Origin: Atopobiaceae bacterium
Lineage (GTDB): Bacteria; Actinomycetota; Coriobacteriia; Coriobacteriales; Atopobiaceae
DNA: 10,681 nt
Assembly (NCBI GenBank): GCA_015258485.1
Contig: JABZIF010000032.1
Span: 1 to 10,681, forward strand
Reading direction: 5' to 3'
Shown here in pieces: positions 1-7,205 of the stretch (position 1 is the stretch's first letter; every line of letters starts with the position of its first letter). Below the pieces are notes generated by a model. It did no database searches and had not been told where the DNA came from. It saw nothing but the letters and a program-made list of their open reading frames with translations. The position numbers and the translations under genes are program-made.

Positions 1-265
1 TGTCCGTGAGGTATTTGACAAGGCTGCTCAGGGTATGTGGGCTGACCGCAACGGTGGTTACACCCGTATTATGAAGCTTGGTCCGCGTAAGGGCGATGCT
101 TCTGAGGTGGTTATCCTTGAGCTTGTTACCGAGCCAGTTAAGTCCAAAGCTTCTGCTAAGAAAGCTAAGGCTAAAGCTACTAAGGTTGCTCCAGCTCCTG
201 TTAAGGAAGAGCAAACTGAGGCTCCTGCAGAAGAAGCTAAGCAGACTGAAGAGGCTGCCGAGTAA
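1..265 (+). CDS. rplQ: 50S ribosomal protein L17, C-terminal part (5' end cut by window)
   Basis: The reading frame is open from base 2 to the TAA at 263-265, giving the last 87 residues. The segment around [20 protein letters not shown], followed by a Glu-Val-Val-Ile-Leu-Glu-Leu strand, is the conserved C-terminal core of L17, a protein of the large subunit near the peptide exit tunnel. After the core comes a tail of about 45 residues that is almost only Ala, Lys, Glu, Pro and Thr, first Lys-rich and then Glu-rich. It is probably disordered; such tails are common on actinobacterial L17 (family knowledge). Codon choice is strongly biased (AAG, GCT, GAG), as expected for a highly expressed gene. 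L17 normally closes the rpoA-rplQ end of the ribosomal protein operon, and the terminator right after it fits that. Confidence 0.95.
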   Translation, partial: VREVFDKAAQGMWADRNGGYTRIMKLGPRKGDASEVVILELVTEPVKSKASAKKAKAKATKVAPAPVKEEQTEAPAEEAKQTEEAAE

Positions 266-284
266 CTTCATACATGGTAATGGT

Positions 285-319
285 AAAGAGGTCCTGGCGT
301 TTTGCTGGGACCTCTTTTT
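285..319 (+). terminator. Intrinsic terminator after rplQ
   Basis: A perfect 10-bp stem, AAAGAGGTCC (285-294) with GGACCTCTTT (307-316), closes a 12-base loop and runs into a T tract ending at 318. It starts 20 bases after the rplQ stop. The next gene's ribosome binding site begins only about 7 bases after the T tract, so no promoter fits between them. Confidence 0.9.
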
Positions 320-336
320 CAAATGAAGGGATTCAT

Positions 337-2037
337 ATGATCGAGTGCAAGAAGGTATCATTTACCTATGAGACTCCCCAGTATGACTCTTCATCTAATA
401 ATCATTCTACAAATGCTCAAAAGAGCAGTTCAGCTTCTCAAGAGCATGTATTAGATTCTGTATCATTTACTCTTGAACCTGGCTCTAGAGTTGTTGTAGT
501 TGGTTCAAATGGTTCGGGTAAATCCACACTGGCTAATATGTGTAACGCTTCGCTTTTACCACAATCTGGAGAGGTTTTAGTAGATGGAAACGCAACATCA
601 AACGTTCCTTCTACTCAAATTTCTTCTCTTGTAGGTATGGTCCGACAAGATCCCGCTTCGCAGATTGTGAGTACCACTGTATTCGAAGAGGTTGCTTTTG
701 GTCCCGCTAATGTAGGACTTCCAAAAAATGAAATTATCGACAGGGTAACTCATACGCTTGAGCTCTGTGGCATTTCTGAGCTTCTCTTGTCTCAAACTAC
801 TGCACTTTCCGGTGGCCAGCAGCAGCTTGTGGCCGTTGCGGCAGCGCTTTCTCTTCAACCTCACTATTTGGTTCTTGATGAAGCGTTTGCGCAATTAGAT
901 ACACGGTACAGAAATCATTTGTCTCGCCTGATTGATACTCTTGTTACTCAGCAAAGTGTTGGTGTATTAGAGATTTCTCACTCATTTGAATCTATACCTG
1001 GAGCGCAGCAGGTACTTGTGCTTGATAAGGGAAAACTTGTATGGCAGGGAAGTCCTACAGATTTTCTCAAAAATTCGTCTGTACTAGACATTGCTGGTTT
1101 TACTGATGCACTTTCTTTAACAGCTCATATGGCAGCATGTTTTGGATACAATTTTGATGCTCCTTTTAATCTTTCTTTGTTTGTATCTTTTCTTGTTGAG
1201 CACAATTTGTTATTTGAAGCGCTTGATACGCTTGTATATCACCAGGCTCTACAGGTTGTGAGAGCAAATAATTATGATGGTTATGCCTTTTGTGGAGAAG
1301 TTCATGAGCTTGTACTCAAAGACGTCTGCAAATCATTTGATGTACCGCTTTTGAAAAATATTTCTTTTACAACTACATCTGAGCTGGTGGTACTTGTTGG
1401 CCCATCGGGTTCAGGAAAATCTACATGTGCAAGAATTGCAGCGGGACTTATTGCCTGTGACTCAGGTCAGACATTTCTTGATGGTCGCTCTATTGAAGCA
1501 GGTGCTGTTGGCATTTGTTTTCAAAGACCACAAGATCAACTTTTTGCTCGGTCGGTATTTGAAGATATCGCATTTGCTCCAGCCAATAAGGGTTTCTCAC
1601 CAGAAGAAACGCACGATATTGTTGAAACAGCAGCTCAAAAAGTAGGCTTAGATCGAGCGTGGTGGAAAAAATCTCCCTTGATGCTATCTGGTGGTCAGGC
1701 CCGTCGTGTGGCTTTGGCAGGAACACTTGCATGCGCAACAAATGCCTATATTTTTGACGAAGCAACATCTGGTCTTGACGGAGCAGCTCGAATGCAGGTA
1801 TTACAACTTGCGCGAGATCTTGTAAATGACGGAAAAGTGGTTTTAGCCATAACTCATGACGTGAGTGAATGGCTGCCGTATGCTGATCATGTAGTATTTT
1901 TAGATAACGGTTCAATTTCTTCTCAGGTTTCTGCACTTGAAGCACAGGTTAATCCACAGGTATACGAGCAGGCTCATCTTGACTGTCCACTTTACGTTAA
2001 GGTTGTAAGTGCGGTGCTGGAGGCTTGCCATGGTTAG
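337..2037 (+). CDS. ecfA: Energy-coupling-factor transporter ATPase, EcfA1-EcfA2 fused in one chain
   Basis: This 566-residue protein holds two complete ABC ATPase domains in tandem; most bacteria encode them as two proteins of about 280 residues. Domain 1 has Walker A GSNGSGKST (56-64), Q-loop Gln104, signature LSGGQQQ (158-164), Walker B LVLDEAF with Glu182, and H-loop His215. Domain 2 has GPSGSGKST (355-363), Gln396, LSGGQAR (450-456), IFDEATSGLD (472-481) and His507. The segments VAFGPANVGL and IAFAPANKGF after the Q-loops are typical of EcfA/CbiO. ATP hydrolysis would drive vitamin or metal uptake with EcfT and an S component. Start: ATG 337 has GAAGGG six bases upstream; an in-frame ATG at 274 lies in front of the terminator hairpin and is rejected. 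A Ser/Asn/Gln-rich insertion (about residues 13-36) after the first strand of domain 1 is unusual. The 3' end overlaps ecfT by 8 bp. Confidence 0.93.
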   Translation: MIECKKVSFTYETPQYDSSSNNHSTNAQKSSSASQEHVLDSVSFTLEPGSRVVVVGSNGSGKSTLANMCNASLLPQSGEVLVDGNATSNVPSTQISSLVGMVRQDPASQIVSTTVFEEVAFGPANVGLPKNEIIDRVTHTLELCGISELLLSQTTALSGGQQQLVAVAAALSLQPHYLVLDEAFAQLDTRYRNHLSRLIDTLVTQQSVGVLEISHSFESIPGAQQVLVLDKGKLVWQGSPTDFLKNSSVLDIAGFTDALSLTAHMAACFGYNFDAPFNLSLFVSFLVEHNLLFEALDTLVYHQALQVVRANNYDGYAFCGEVHELVLKDVCKSFDVPLLKNISFTTTSELVVLVGPSGSGKSTCARIAAGLIACDSGQTFLDGRSIEAGAVGICFQRPQDQLFARSVFEDIAFAPANKGFSPEETHDIVETAAQKVGLDRAWWKKSPLMLSGGQARRVALAGTLACATNAYIFDEATSGLDGAARMQVLQLARDLVNDGKVVLAITHDVSEWLPYADHVVFLDNGSISSQVSALEAQVNPQVYEQAHLDCPLYVKVVSAVLEACHG

Positions 2038-2809
2038 ATATCAGCAAAGTTTGATAAAAGGACAAATGGCACTTGCTTCACTTACGGCTCAGACAAAAAT
2101 TGTTGCAGGTATCGTTGGTATTATCGGAATATTTTGTACACAGAATATATTTTCTTTTGGTTTGTTTTCCCTCGTAATTGTGTTTTTATGTGCTGTGGCA
2201 CACATGAGTTTTTCTGATTTTTTACGAATCGTTAAACCTGCGGCTGTTATTCTAGCTCTCTCGTTCATAGTAAATACGTTTGTGTTCATTGGACACCCCG
2301 ATATAATTTTTTCTGGATCAGTAGGTATTTCTGTCGTTGGATTTTATAGGACTACAACTGCAATAATTCGTGTTCTTTTAGCTCTAGCACTTGTTTTAAT
2401 TGTTGCAAAAACTACTACGCCTACAGAACTTTCAGATGGATTTTCTGCGTTGTTCTTGCCTTTGCGTGTTTTTCATATTGATGTTGACGGATTGAGTATT
2501 GTTCTGTCCATTACGTTAAGAGCAATTCCGCTCATACTTGAGGAACTTGATAAAATCAGAGCAGCTCAGCGATCTCGTGGATGTAATTTTGAGACGGGTA
2601 CATTGGTACAAAGAATTAAAAAATGGTCAACACTTTTAGTGCCGTTGACAGTTTTGTTATTTAGACGTGCTGATGAGCTAGCACAAGCCATGACAGATCG
2701 ATGCTTAGGCGCAGCAAAACGAACTCGTCTCTCTAAAAAAATGAAATTCTATGAGTGGGCTGTATTGTTCATATGGATTATATTTTGTGTCGGAATGATT
2801 CTTTTATAA
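2030..2809 (+). CDS. ecfT: Energy-coupling-factor transporter transmembrane protein EcfT
   Basis: This 259-residue membrane protein links the ATPases to substrate-binding S components. Hydrophobic segments lie near residues 23-40, 44-58, 69-90, 110-127 and 243-259. The long cytoplasmic part between the fourth and fifth carries the two Arg motifs that dock into the ATPase grooves: AQRSRG (179-184) and AMTDRCLG (220-227), the latter a variant of the usual AMxxRGY form. Length and layout match the family (about 260-270 residues). Start: ATG 2030 has TGGAGG six bases upstream and overlaps the end of the ATPase gene by 8 bp, implying translational coupling; a GTG 21 bases earlier lacks a comparable site. 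No S-component gene lies nearby, so this is probably a shared group II module (inference). Confidence 0.93.
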   Translation: MVRYQQSLIKGQMALASLTAQTKIVAGIVGIIGIFCTQNIFSFGLFSLVIVFLCAVAHMSFSDFLRIVKPAAVILALSFIVNTFVFIGHPDIIFSGSVGISVVGFYRTTTAIIRVLLALALVLIVAKTTTPTELSDGFSALFLPLRVFHIDVDGLSIVLSITLRAIPLILEELDKIRAAQRSRGCNFETGTLVQRIKKWSTLLVPLTVLLFRRADELAQAMTDRCLGAAKRTRLSKKMKFYEWAVLFIWIIFCVGMILL

Positions 2810-2842
2810 GAAGTGAGCTTCATTGCTTACAATCGTATGAGC

Positions 2843-2871
2843 TTGACATTATAAGATGACGCTTAGGTATT
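2843..2871 (+). promoter_or_regulatory. Possible promoter for truA
   Basis: The 86-base gap between ecfT and truA contains a perfect -35 hexamer TTGACA (2843-2848), but the -10 is poor: TAGGTA (2864-2869) or GGTATT (2866-2871), 15 to 17 bases later. No terminator is visible in the gap, so read-through from ecfT is equally likely. Confidence 0.25.
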
Positions 2872-2895
2872 GCTCTATATAAGGAGTTTCACGTA

Positions 2896-3696
2896 ATGAG
2901 TGAAGCAACTCAAGAAAAGACGCTTGTTATACAGCTTGGATATCGGGGTGCTGAATTCTCTGGGTACGCCGAGCAACCGCATCAACGAACCGTTGCAGGA
3001 GAGGTTCGTCATGCGCTAGAAATTATTTTAAAAAGAGAGATTGAGCTTACGTGTGCAGGTAGAACAGATGCTGGCGTTCATGCGCAGTCGCAGTATGTGA
3101 GTTTGCCCGTATATGGAGCAGAGTTAGAGTTATCTGCCGAGAAACTCATGCGCTCGCTTTGTGCACTCACCGGTGATGATATTTCTGTGAGACAACTTTT
3201 TTGCGCTCCGCAGAATTTCTCGGCACGTTTTGATGCACTAGCTCGTTCATATCGTTACAGAATATGTGCTAGTCCATCTCGTCCTGTTTTGGGATGGGAT
3301 CATTCGTGGTGGTATAACGCTTCACTTGATGTGGATGCTATGGACAAAGCCGCCCAAGCCCTCGTGGGAGAGCATGATTTTAAGAGTTTTTGCAAAGCGC
3401 TTTCTGCAGAAGGTAAACCAACGTATCGATATGTGGAAAATATTTCGGTTGAAGAGATAGAAGAGGCGGGCGAGCAACTCATAGTAGTTGATATTACGGG
3501 TAATGCATTTTTGCATAACATGGTACGTACCATTGTGGGCACTTTGGTGGAAATAGGTCGTGGGCACAGACCTATTGAGTGGATTGATGAGGTGCTTGCC
3601 GCTCGTGATAGAACAGCTGCAGGAACCTGCGCCCCTGCAAAGGGTCTTACTTTTGTGGGTGTGCGCTATCCTAAGGATGTTTTAAAACCGTGGTAA
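2896..3696 (+). CDS. truA: tRNA pseudouridine(38-40) synthase TruA
   Basis: TruA converts uridines 38, 39 and 40 in the anticodon arm of many tRNAs to pseudouridine. The 266-residue length is normal. The catalytic motif GRTDAGVHA (55-63) carries the essential Asp58. Other family marks are QRTVAGEV near residue 30, FSARFDA (108-114), RSYRYRI (117-123), FLHNMVR (205-211) and APAKGL (246-251) before the final GVRYP strand. The usual Trp of the early GWQ-x-Q motif is Tyr-Ala here (GYAEQP), a modest variation. Start: ATG 2896 has AAGGAG (2881-2886) nine bases upstream and begins just before the first conserved strand. The position after ecfA-ecfT matches a gene order known from many Firmicutes and actinobacteria. 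Confidence 0.96.
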   Translation: MSEATQEKTLVIQLGYRGAEFSGYAEQPHQRTVAGEVRHALEIILKREIELTCAGRTDAGVHAQSQYVSLPVYGAELELSAEKLMRSLCALTGDDISVRQLFCAPQNFSARFDALARSYRYRICASPSRPVLGWDHSWWYNASLDVDAMDKAAQALVGEHDFKSFCKALSAEGKPTYRYVENISVEEIEEAGEQLIVVDITGNAFLHNMVRTIVGTLVEIGRGHRPIEWIDEVLAARDRTAAGTCAPAKGLTFVGVRYPKDVLKPW

Positions 3697-3884
3697 ATAA
3701 CCGTTTACGAAGTCTTTTCTACCACTTATGTGATATGCAGTAGTTTCCCAAGTTACAAAATATCATCATAGTAGTGATACGTTCTTATAAGAGTGGTTCG
3801 TTGTCTTTGCGCAGAGAACCAGCACTTATAGAGATAATGCATACAGGTTCTTACCGTATGTGGGATGAAGGGTGGGAGGCGGAC

Positions 3885-4625
3885 ATGTTGAGAAAAAGAG
3901 AACGTTTTGAACGTATAGATGTTCCGCGTGCAAACCCATACAAAAACGTAATTGGTCTTGCAGTTATTATCGTGATAGCTGTGTTAGTTGGACTTGTTGT
4001 AACAACAATTTGGAATAGAGTTCAACTGGAATCTCACCTGGGGGTAGGCACTCTTTCTAAGGCACTACAAAATCAAAGTACTTCAGATACTCCTGATGGA
4101 ACTAGTCCTTCTGAAGATACGTTTACTTCATATGCAGTAATTAGTGCAGACTCGCTTAAAGATGGTGGTTCCGAGCTTCAATCTGCACATATCTTAGTTA
4201 TCAATAGGACACAAAACACAGGATATTTAATTTCTGTTCCGGGTGATGTAGTTGTTGAAACGGATGCCGGTACTCAGACTCTTGCTGATATTTATAAGGG
4301 ACAAGGGCAAAGCGCCTGTATTGATGCTCTTTCAAAAGTGACAAATATCAAACTTGAACACGTTATTATCTTAACTGAAGATGTTTGGGAAAAAATTTCT
4401 GCACTTTCGGGTTCTGGCGCAAGGTCTCTTGTCAGTAATGCCTCAAGTTTACTTGCGTCTATCATCTCTGATATGAAGCCCTCACAGCTTTTAGACCTTG
4501 CCGAGACTATTCAACCAATTGGTATTTCTAATTTGGGCCACATTGATGCTCCGGTTACTGAGGGTTCAAATGGCCCCACAGTTGATTCTGTAGCTCTTGG
4601 AAAAGCAATTGGAATGCTCCAATAA
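3885..4625 (+). CDS. Membrane-anchored LCP (LytR-CpsA-Psr)-like protein, apparently degenerate
   Basis: The 246-residue protein has a basic N-terminus, one strong transmembrane helix (about 21-43) and a Ser/Thr/Asp-rich stalk (about 62-82), so the rest should be outside the cell. Residues 84-173 follow the pattern of the LCP domain, which ligates glycopolymers to peptidoglycan: an ILVINRTQNTGYLISVPGD strand pair, a short Gly-rich turn, then IDALSKVTNIKLEHVIIL. The LCP core motif is normally SIPRD; here it is SVPGD (117-121), so the key Arg is Gly. The later Arg-rich segment of the active site is also missing and the domain is short. It is therefore probably inactive as a ligase, or a regulator or scaffold (inference). 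Start: ATG 3885 has GGGAGG (3874-3879) at good spacing; an in-frame GTG at 3774 would add 37 unconvincing residues. The 188 bases after truA hold no clear terminator, only a 10-bp palindrome TCTTATAAGA at 3783-3792. Confidence 0.6.
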   Translation: MLRKRERFERIDVPRANPYKNVIGLAVIIVIAVLVGLVVTTIWNRVQLESHLGVGTLSKALQNQSTSDTPDGTSPSEDTFTSYAVISADSLKDGGSELQSAHILVINRTQNTGYLISVPGDVVVETDAGTQTLADIYKGQGQSACIDALSKVTNIKLEHVIILTEDVWEKISALSGSGARSLVSNASSLLASIISDMKPSQLLDLAETIQPIGISNLGHIDAPVTEGSNGPTVDSVALGKAIGMLQ

Positions 4626-4639
4626 ATCTATCGTAGAAG

Positions 4640-4674
4640 AAAAATTATCGGTTCCGCCTAAGCTTGTCGGATAA
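4640..4674 (-). terminator. Weak candidate terminator for the - strand glycosyltransferase
   Basis: Read on the - strand, TTATC (4674-4670) can pair with GATAA (4649-4645), followed by five T (4644-4640). The stem is short and the loop is 20 bases, so support is slight. It lies in the 78-base gap between two convergent genes, where a terminator is expected. Confidence 0.3.
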
Positions 4675-4703
4675 CTACTTAAATTGTGCATTACTATCTC
4701 AAG

Positions 4704-5870
4704 CTAGTGTCTCTCTTTCAGAGACTTAAATGTTTGTGCAATTCCGTCATTTTTAAGGCGAAAGATTCCTTCTTTTATAAGGTAGATAGAGCGTGTAAAA
4801 CGATTTTCTTTAGGCAGAGAAAGTCCACGTGCTTGTGCAAAAAGTGCTTTTCCAAAAGGAGCTATAGCAGGGTTTGCAAAAACACGCTGTGCATCCATGC
4901 GATTAAAACTTCTGGTAAGAAGAGTGCGTGCTTGTTGATCATTTGTATCATTGATACCTTGTTTTTCTCGCCAGATAAGGGCATTGTTCGTCAAGATTGC
5001 ATAATTTATACCGCGTACGATAAGAGAATCACGTACTTGTGGGCTCGTGATAGTGTGAGCATCAACAATATCCATCATGTCATTCCAACGTTCGAGTGGA
5101 ATAGTTGGATGTGTTTGAGCAAATAGCGTAGCTTCTGCATAGCCGTTTTCTCGGTAGTTATAAAGACATACGTCAGTGTATACAATGCGCGCACCACAGC
5201 AATGTGACTCAATAAGGAAGGGGTTATCTGCCCAACCAGCCCCTGGTATTTCTTTGAAGCAAATGTTATGAGTTGCCAAAAAATCCTTCCGATACAGCGC
5301 AGTCCAGATTGCAGGGTGATGGAGGAGGAGCTGTTCTGCAGAATCTATGGTACATGGTTGCTTTTTTGGTTTGACACGCCCCTTATAGGCGCAGGGGATT
5401 CGTGTCTCTATGGTATTTGAATGGCGTGTATTAAAACGTTTTTTGTAAGCCAGATTATTTTTCTGCTTATCAAATATACGCCAGTATGCAGAGCGAGCGA
5501 TATCAACGTTTTTCTCGCCACCATAAGTGTCAATGAGATTAATGAGCGTAGCAATCATGTCTGGCTCAAGATAATCATCGGGTTCAACAATAGCAATCCA
5601 GACACCATGAGCAGCAGCAATCCCGCAGTTGCAAGATGCTCCGTAACCCTCATTAGGTTTGTCAATGATTACGATACGTGAATCTAGAGCGGCACATGTT
5701 TTTATAAGAGAGAGAGAAGAGTCGGTAGATCCGTCGTTTACACAAATAATTTCAATGTTTTTGTACGTTTGTGCTTGGATACTTGCGAGGCATTGTTCTA
5801 GGTAGTCAGCTACGTTATAGATAGGAACAATAAGAGATACCAAAGGTTGGGTAATTTGAGCGTGACTCAT
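4704..5870 (-). CDS. Family 2 glycosyltransferase
   Basis: The 388-residue protein has an N-terminal GT-A fold of family GT2: LVSLIVPIYN (10-19), the nucleotide-binding VNDGSTD (44-50), NEGYGASCN (about 73-81), and the metal-binding EPDD motif (96-99) in place of DxD. The later stretch HPAIWTALYR (185-194), followed by EIPGAGWADNPF, is typical of GT2 enzymes that add sugars to capsule, teichoic-acid-like or cell-wall polysaccharide. There is no transmembrane segment, so it should work at the cytoplasmic face of the membrane. The sugar donor and acceptor cannot be told. Start: the ATG at 5870 (MSHAQITQ) has AAGGAG just upstream on the - strand; an in-frame ATG at 5921 would add 17 residues but has no ribosome binding site. 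It is convergent with the LCP-like gene and divergent from the next glycosyltransferase. Confidence 0.88.
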   Translation of the reverse strand: MSHAQITQPLVSLIVPIYNVADYLEQCLASIQAQTYKNIEIICVNDGSTDSSLSLIKTCAALDSRIVIIDKPNEGYGASCNCGIAAAHGVWIAIVEPDDYLEPDMIATLINLIDTYGGEKNVDIARSAYWRIFDKQKNNLAYKKRFNTRHSNTIETRIPCAYKGRVKPKKQPCTIDSAEQLLLHHPAIWTALYRKDFLATHNICFKEIPGAGWADNPFLIESHCCGARIVYTDVCLYNYRENGYAEATLFAQTHPTIPLERWNDMMDIVDAHTITSPQVRDSLIVRGINYAILTNNALIWREKQGINDTNDQQARTLLTRSFNRMDAQRVFANPAIAPFGKALFAQARGLSLPKENRFTRSIYLIKEGIFRLKNDGIAQTFKSLKERH

Positions 5871-5892
5871 CTCATCTCCTTCTGATTGCTGC

Positions 5893-5906
5893 TTTATACT
5901 AATATA
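5893..5906. promoter_or_regulatory. AT-rich core between divergent glycosyltransferase genes, possible overlapping -10 elements
   Basis: In the 71-base gap between the two starts, TATACT (5895-5900) matches a -10 for the + strand gene, and TATAAA or TATATT on the opposite strand could serve the - strand gene. No good -35 hexamer is seen at proper spacing for any of them. Shared use of this core is an inference from gene layout. Confidence 0.3.
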
Positions 5907-5941
5907 CGCTACTGAATTCATTTACGGAGTTTTGGGGAAAT

Positions 5942-6931
5942 ATGAATCGCATCGCTCTTGTTATAGTTACCTTCAAGCGCCAAGAGCTGCTTGCTAATTT
6001 GCTTGATTCAATTACCAAGCTTACTGTAGCCCCTTGGCGTGTGGTGGTTGTTGATAACGAGAATTCCTCCCAAACAGAAGCCCTCGTAGATTCATTTTCG
6101 CAAAAAATTACTGTTCAATGGGGAAAGACATTAGAAGACCCTGATACAAAAGGTAGTACGAATCGTGTTGTGTACGTTCCTATGGAGCAAAACACAGGTG
6201 GTTCAGGTGGTTTTTCTGAGGGAGTTCGCATTGCATATGGTCTTGGTGCTGAGTGGTTTTGGGTTATGGATGACGATGTTGCGGTACTTCCTGATGGTTT
6301 AGAGAAACTTGGCGCCTGGTCTAATCAGGCAGAGGTTATTCAGGGTCAACGCTACGATTTTGATGGTGGTCCATTTTTCTGGCAATATCGTTTTAGCACG
6401 TCGATGGGTATTTATAATCCTCTCGCTAAAGCTGGTTTTGATGGTGTAGATTATCGTTTGTGTAATGTTATGTGTTTTGAAGGGGCATGTTTTAAGCGTT
6501 CTGTTGTTAAGCAGATTGGTCTACCAGATGCCCGCTTCTTTATTTACTGGGATGATGCATTATACGGATATCTTGCCAGTAAGGTTACACAGCCAATTTT
6601 GATTCCAGATTTTGTTCTTAAAAGATGTCGAGAAGTTCCTGGGCAAGGCATTGGTTCTGTTCGTCAGCTCAATTCTACATCCGATATGACGCGTTATTAC
6701 ATCACGAGAAATCGTGGTTATATGGCTCGTTATTTTCAGGTTCACGGAGATTACCACCGTATTCTTTTTGGTATTGGAACAGCATTGACCTTTGCAAAAG
6801 AGATTATTCGTTTGATTGTGGTAGATAGAAAGCATTTCTTTTCAGGTCTTTCTCGCTTAGTAAAGGGATGGAAGGACGCGCGGCTTATTTATAAAGATGT
6901 AACGTGGAGACCGCAACCACCACTGTCATAG
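5942..6931 (+). CDS. Family 2 glycosyltransferase, GlfT/rhamnosyltransferase-like
   Basis: The 329-residue protein starts with IALVIVTFKR (4-13) and carries VVVVDNENS (34-42), NTGGSGGFSEG (84-94) and the metal-binding MDDD motif (109-112), followed by a second acidic motif IYWDD (201-205). The NxGGxGGFxxG plus MDDD pair marks the GT2 branch that holds galactofuranosyltransferases (GlfT type) and rhamnosyl-like transferases of cell-wall polysaccharides. The real sugar is not decidable from sequence alone. The C-terminal third contains an Arg/Tyr-rich stretch (YYITRNRGYMARYF) and a hydrophobic helix, suggesting association with the membrane. Start: ATG 5942 has GGGG four bases upstream and a GGAG at 5926-5929. 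It is divergent from the other glycosyltransferase, so the two may belong to one glycan pathway. Confidence 0.88.
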   Translation: MNRIALVIVTFKRQELLANLLDSITKLTVAPWRVVVVDNENSSQTEALVDSFSQKITVQWGKTLEDPDTKGSTNRVVYVPMEQNTGGSGGFSEGVRIAYGLGAEWFWVMDDDVAVLPDGLEKLGAWSNQAEVIQGQRYDFDGGPFFWQYRFSTSMGIYNPLAKAGFDGVDYRLCNVMCFEGACFKRSVVKQIGLPDARFFIYWDDALYGYLASKVTQPILIPDFVLKRCREVPGQGIGSVRQLNSTSDMTRYYITRNRGYMARYFQVHGDYHRILFGIGTALTFAKEIIRLIVVDRKHFFSGLSRLVKGWKDARLIYKDVTWRPQPPLS

Positions 6932-7001
6932 ACATTTGAGTTAGTGTGTTGTATACGTTTACATAAGTTATCCTGAAATAAAACCTGAAGTAAAATTTTT
7001 G

Positions 7002-7019
7002 AATTGTGGGGCAATTGTG
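7002..7019 (+). repeat. AATTGTG direct repeat with an 11-bp period
   Basis: AATTGTG occurs at 7002-7008 and again at 7013-7019, separated by GGGC. An 11-bp period puts both copies on the same face of the helix, as in binding sites of head-to-tail dimeric regulators. It may be chance in such AT-rich DNA. Confidence 0.4.
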
Positions 7020-7126
7020 AAAAAAATTTTATTGTCCTTGGTTTAGTTTTGAAGCAATTTTTTATTGTTTTTACAAAACAGGTAATTAGTAAAATTTTGA
7101 GCTATTTTTTTACCTGCACTGATACA

Positions 7127-7142
7127 TAACAATAAAATGTGT
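7127..7142. promoter_or_regulatory. Possible third NrdR box (weak)
   Basis: TAACAATAAAATGTGT agrees with the NrdR consensus ACACWATATATWGTGT at 12 of 16 positions by my count; the right half (TGTGT) is the better one. Its centre is 47 bp from the centre of the next box, close to three steps of about 15.7 bp, the spacing unit seen between NrdR boxes. Confidence 0.35.
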
Positions 7143-7173
7143 CAAGTTAAAATTTTGTATTTCATAACAAATT

Positions 7174-7189
7174 TCACAATATATTGTTA
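7174..7189. promoter_or_regulatory. NrdR box 1 upstream of nrdD
   Basis: TCACAATATATTGTTA matches the NrdR consensus ACACWATATATWGTGT at 13 of 16 positions and contains the perfect 12-bp palindrome ACAATATATTGT (7176-7187). NrdR is the zinc-finger / ATP-cone repressor of ribonucleotide reductase genes. The box covers the spacer and first bases of the predicted -10. Confidence 0.75.
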
Positions 7190-7193
7190 TACT
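7185..7193 (+). promoter_or_regulatory. Predicted nrdD promoter, extended -10
   Basis: TGTTATACT is an extended -10 (TG, one base, then TATACT at 7188-7193, five of six to consensus). The -35 region (near 7165-7170, TAACAA) is poor, as is often tolerated with an extended -10. Transcription would start near 7199-7201, giving a leader of about 155 bases. The two best NrdR boxes flank this site. Confidence 0.55.
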
Positions 7194-7205
7194 TCTCATT
7201 CCAAA

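Larger units (their letters stand above)
6932..7173. other. AT-rich non-coding gap upstream of nrdD control elements
   Basis: No convincing reading frame exists on either strand. The stretch is rich in A and T runs, which can bend DNA. It holds an AATTGTG direct repeat (7002-7019), a short inverted repeat TTGT-TTTT-ACAA (7065-7076) and GTTTTG/CAAAAC arms (7046-7051 and 7074-7079). No terminator for the upstream glycosyltransferase and no clear FNR-type site were found. Confidence 0.6.

Noticed and set aside
1490..1945. Open frame on the - strand within the ECF ATPase gene
   Set aside because: Antisense shadow of the second ATPase domain with no supporting start site or motif.
3774..3884. N-terminal extension of the LCP-like protein from GTG 3774
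   Set aside because: No ribosome binding site, unconvincing composition, and a good site sits before ATG 3885, directly ahead of the basic residues and membrane helix.
4709..4725. Hairpin GTCTCT-CTTTC-AGAGAC at the 3' end of the - strand glycosyltransferase
   Set aside because: It lies within the coding sequence and has no T tract on either strand, so it is not supported as a terminator.
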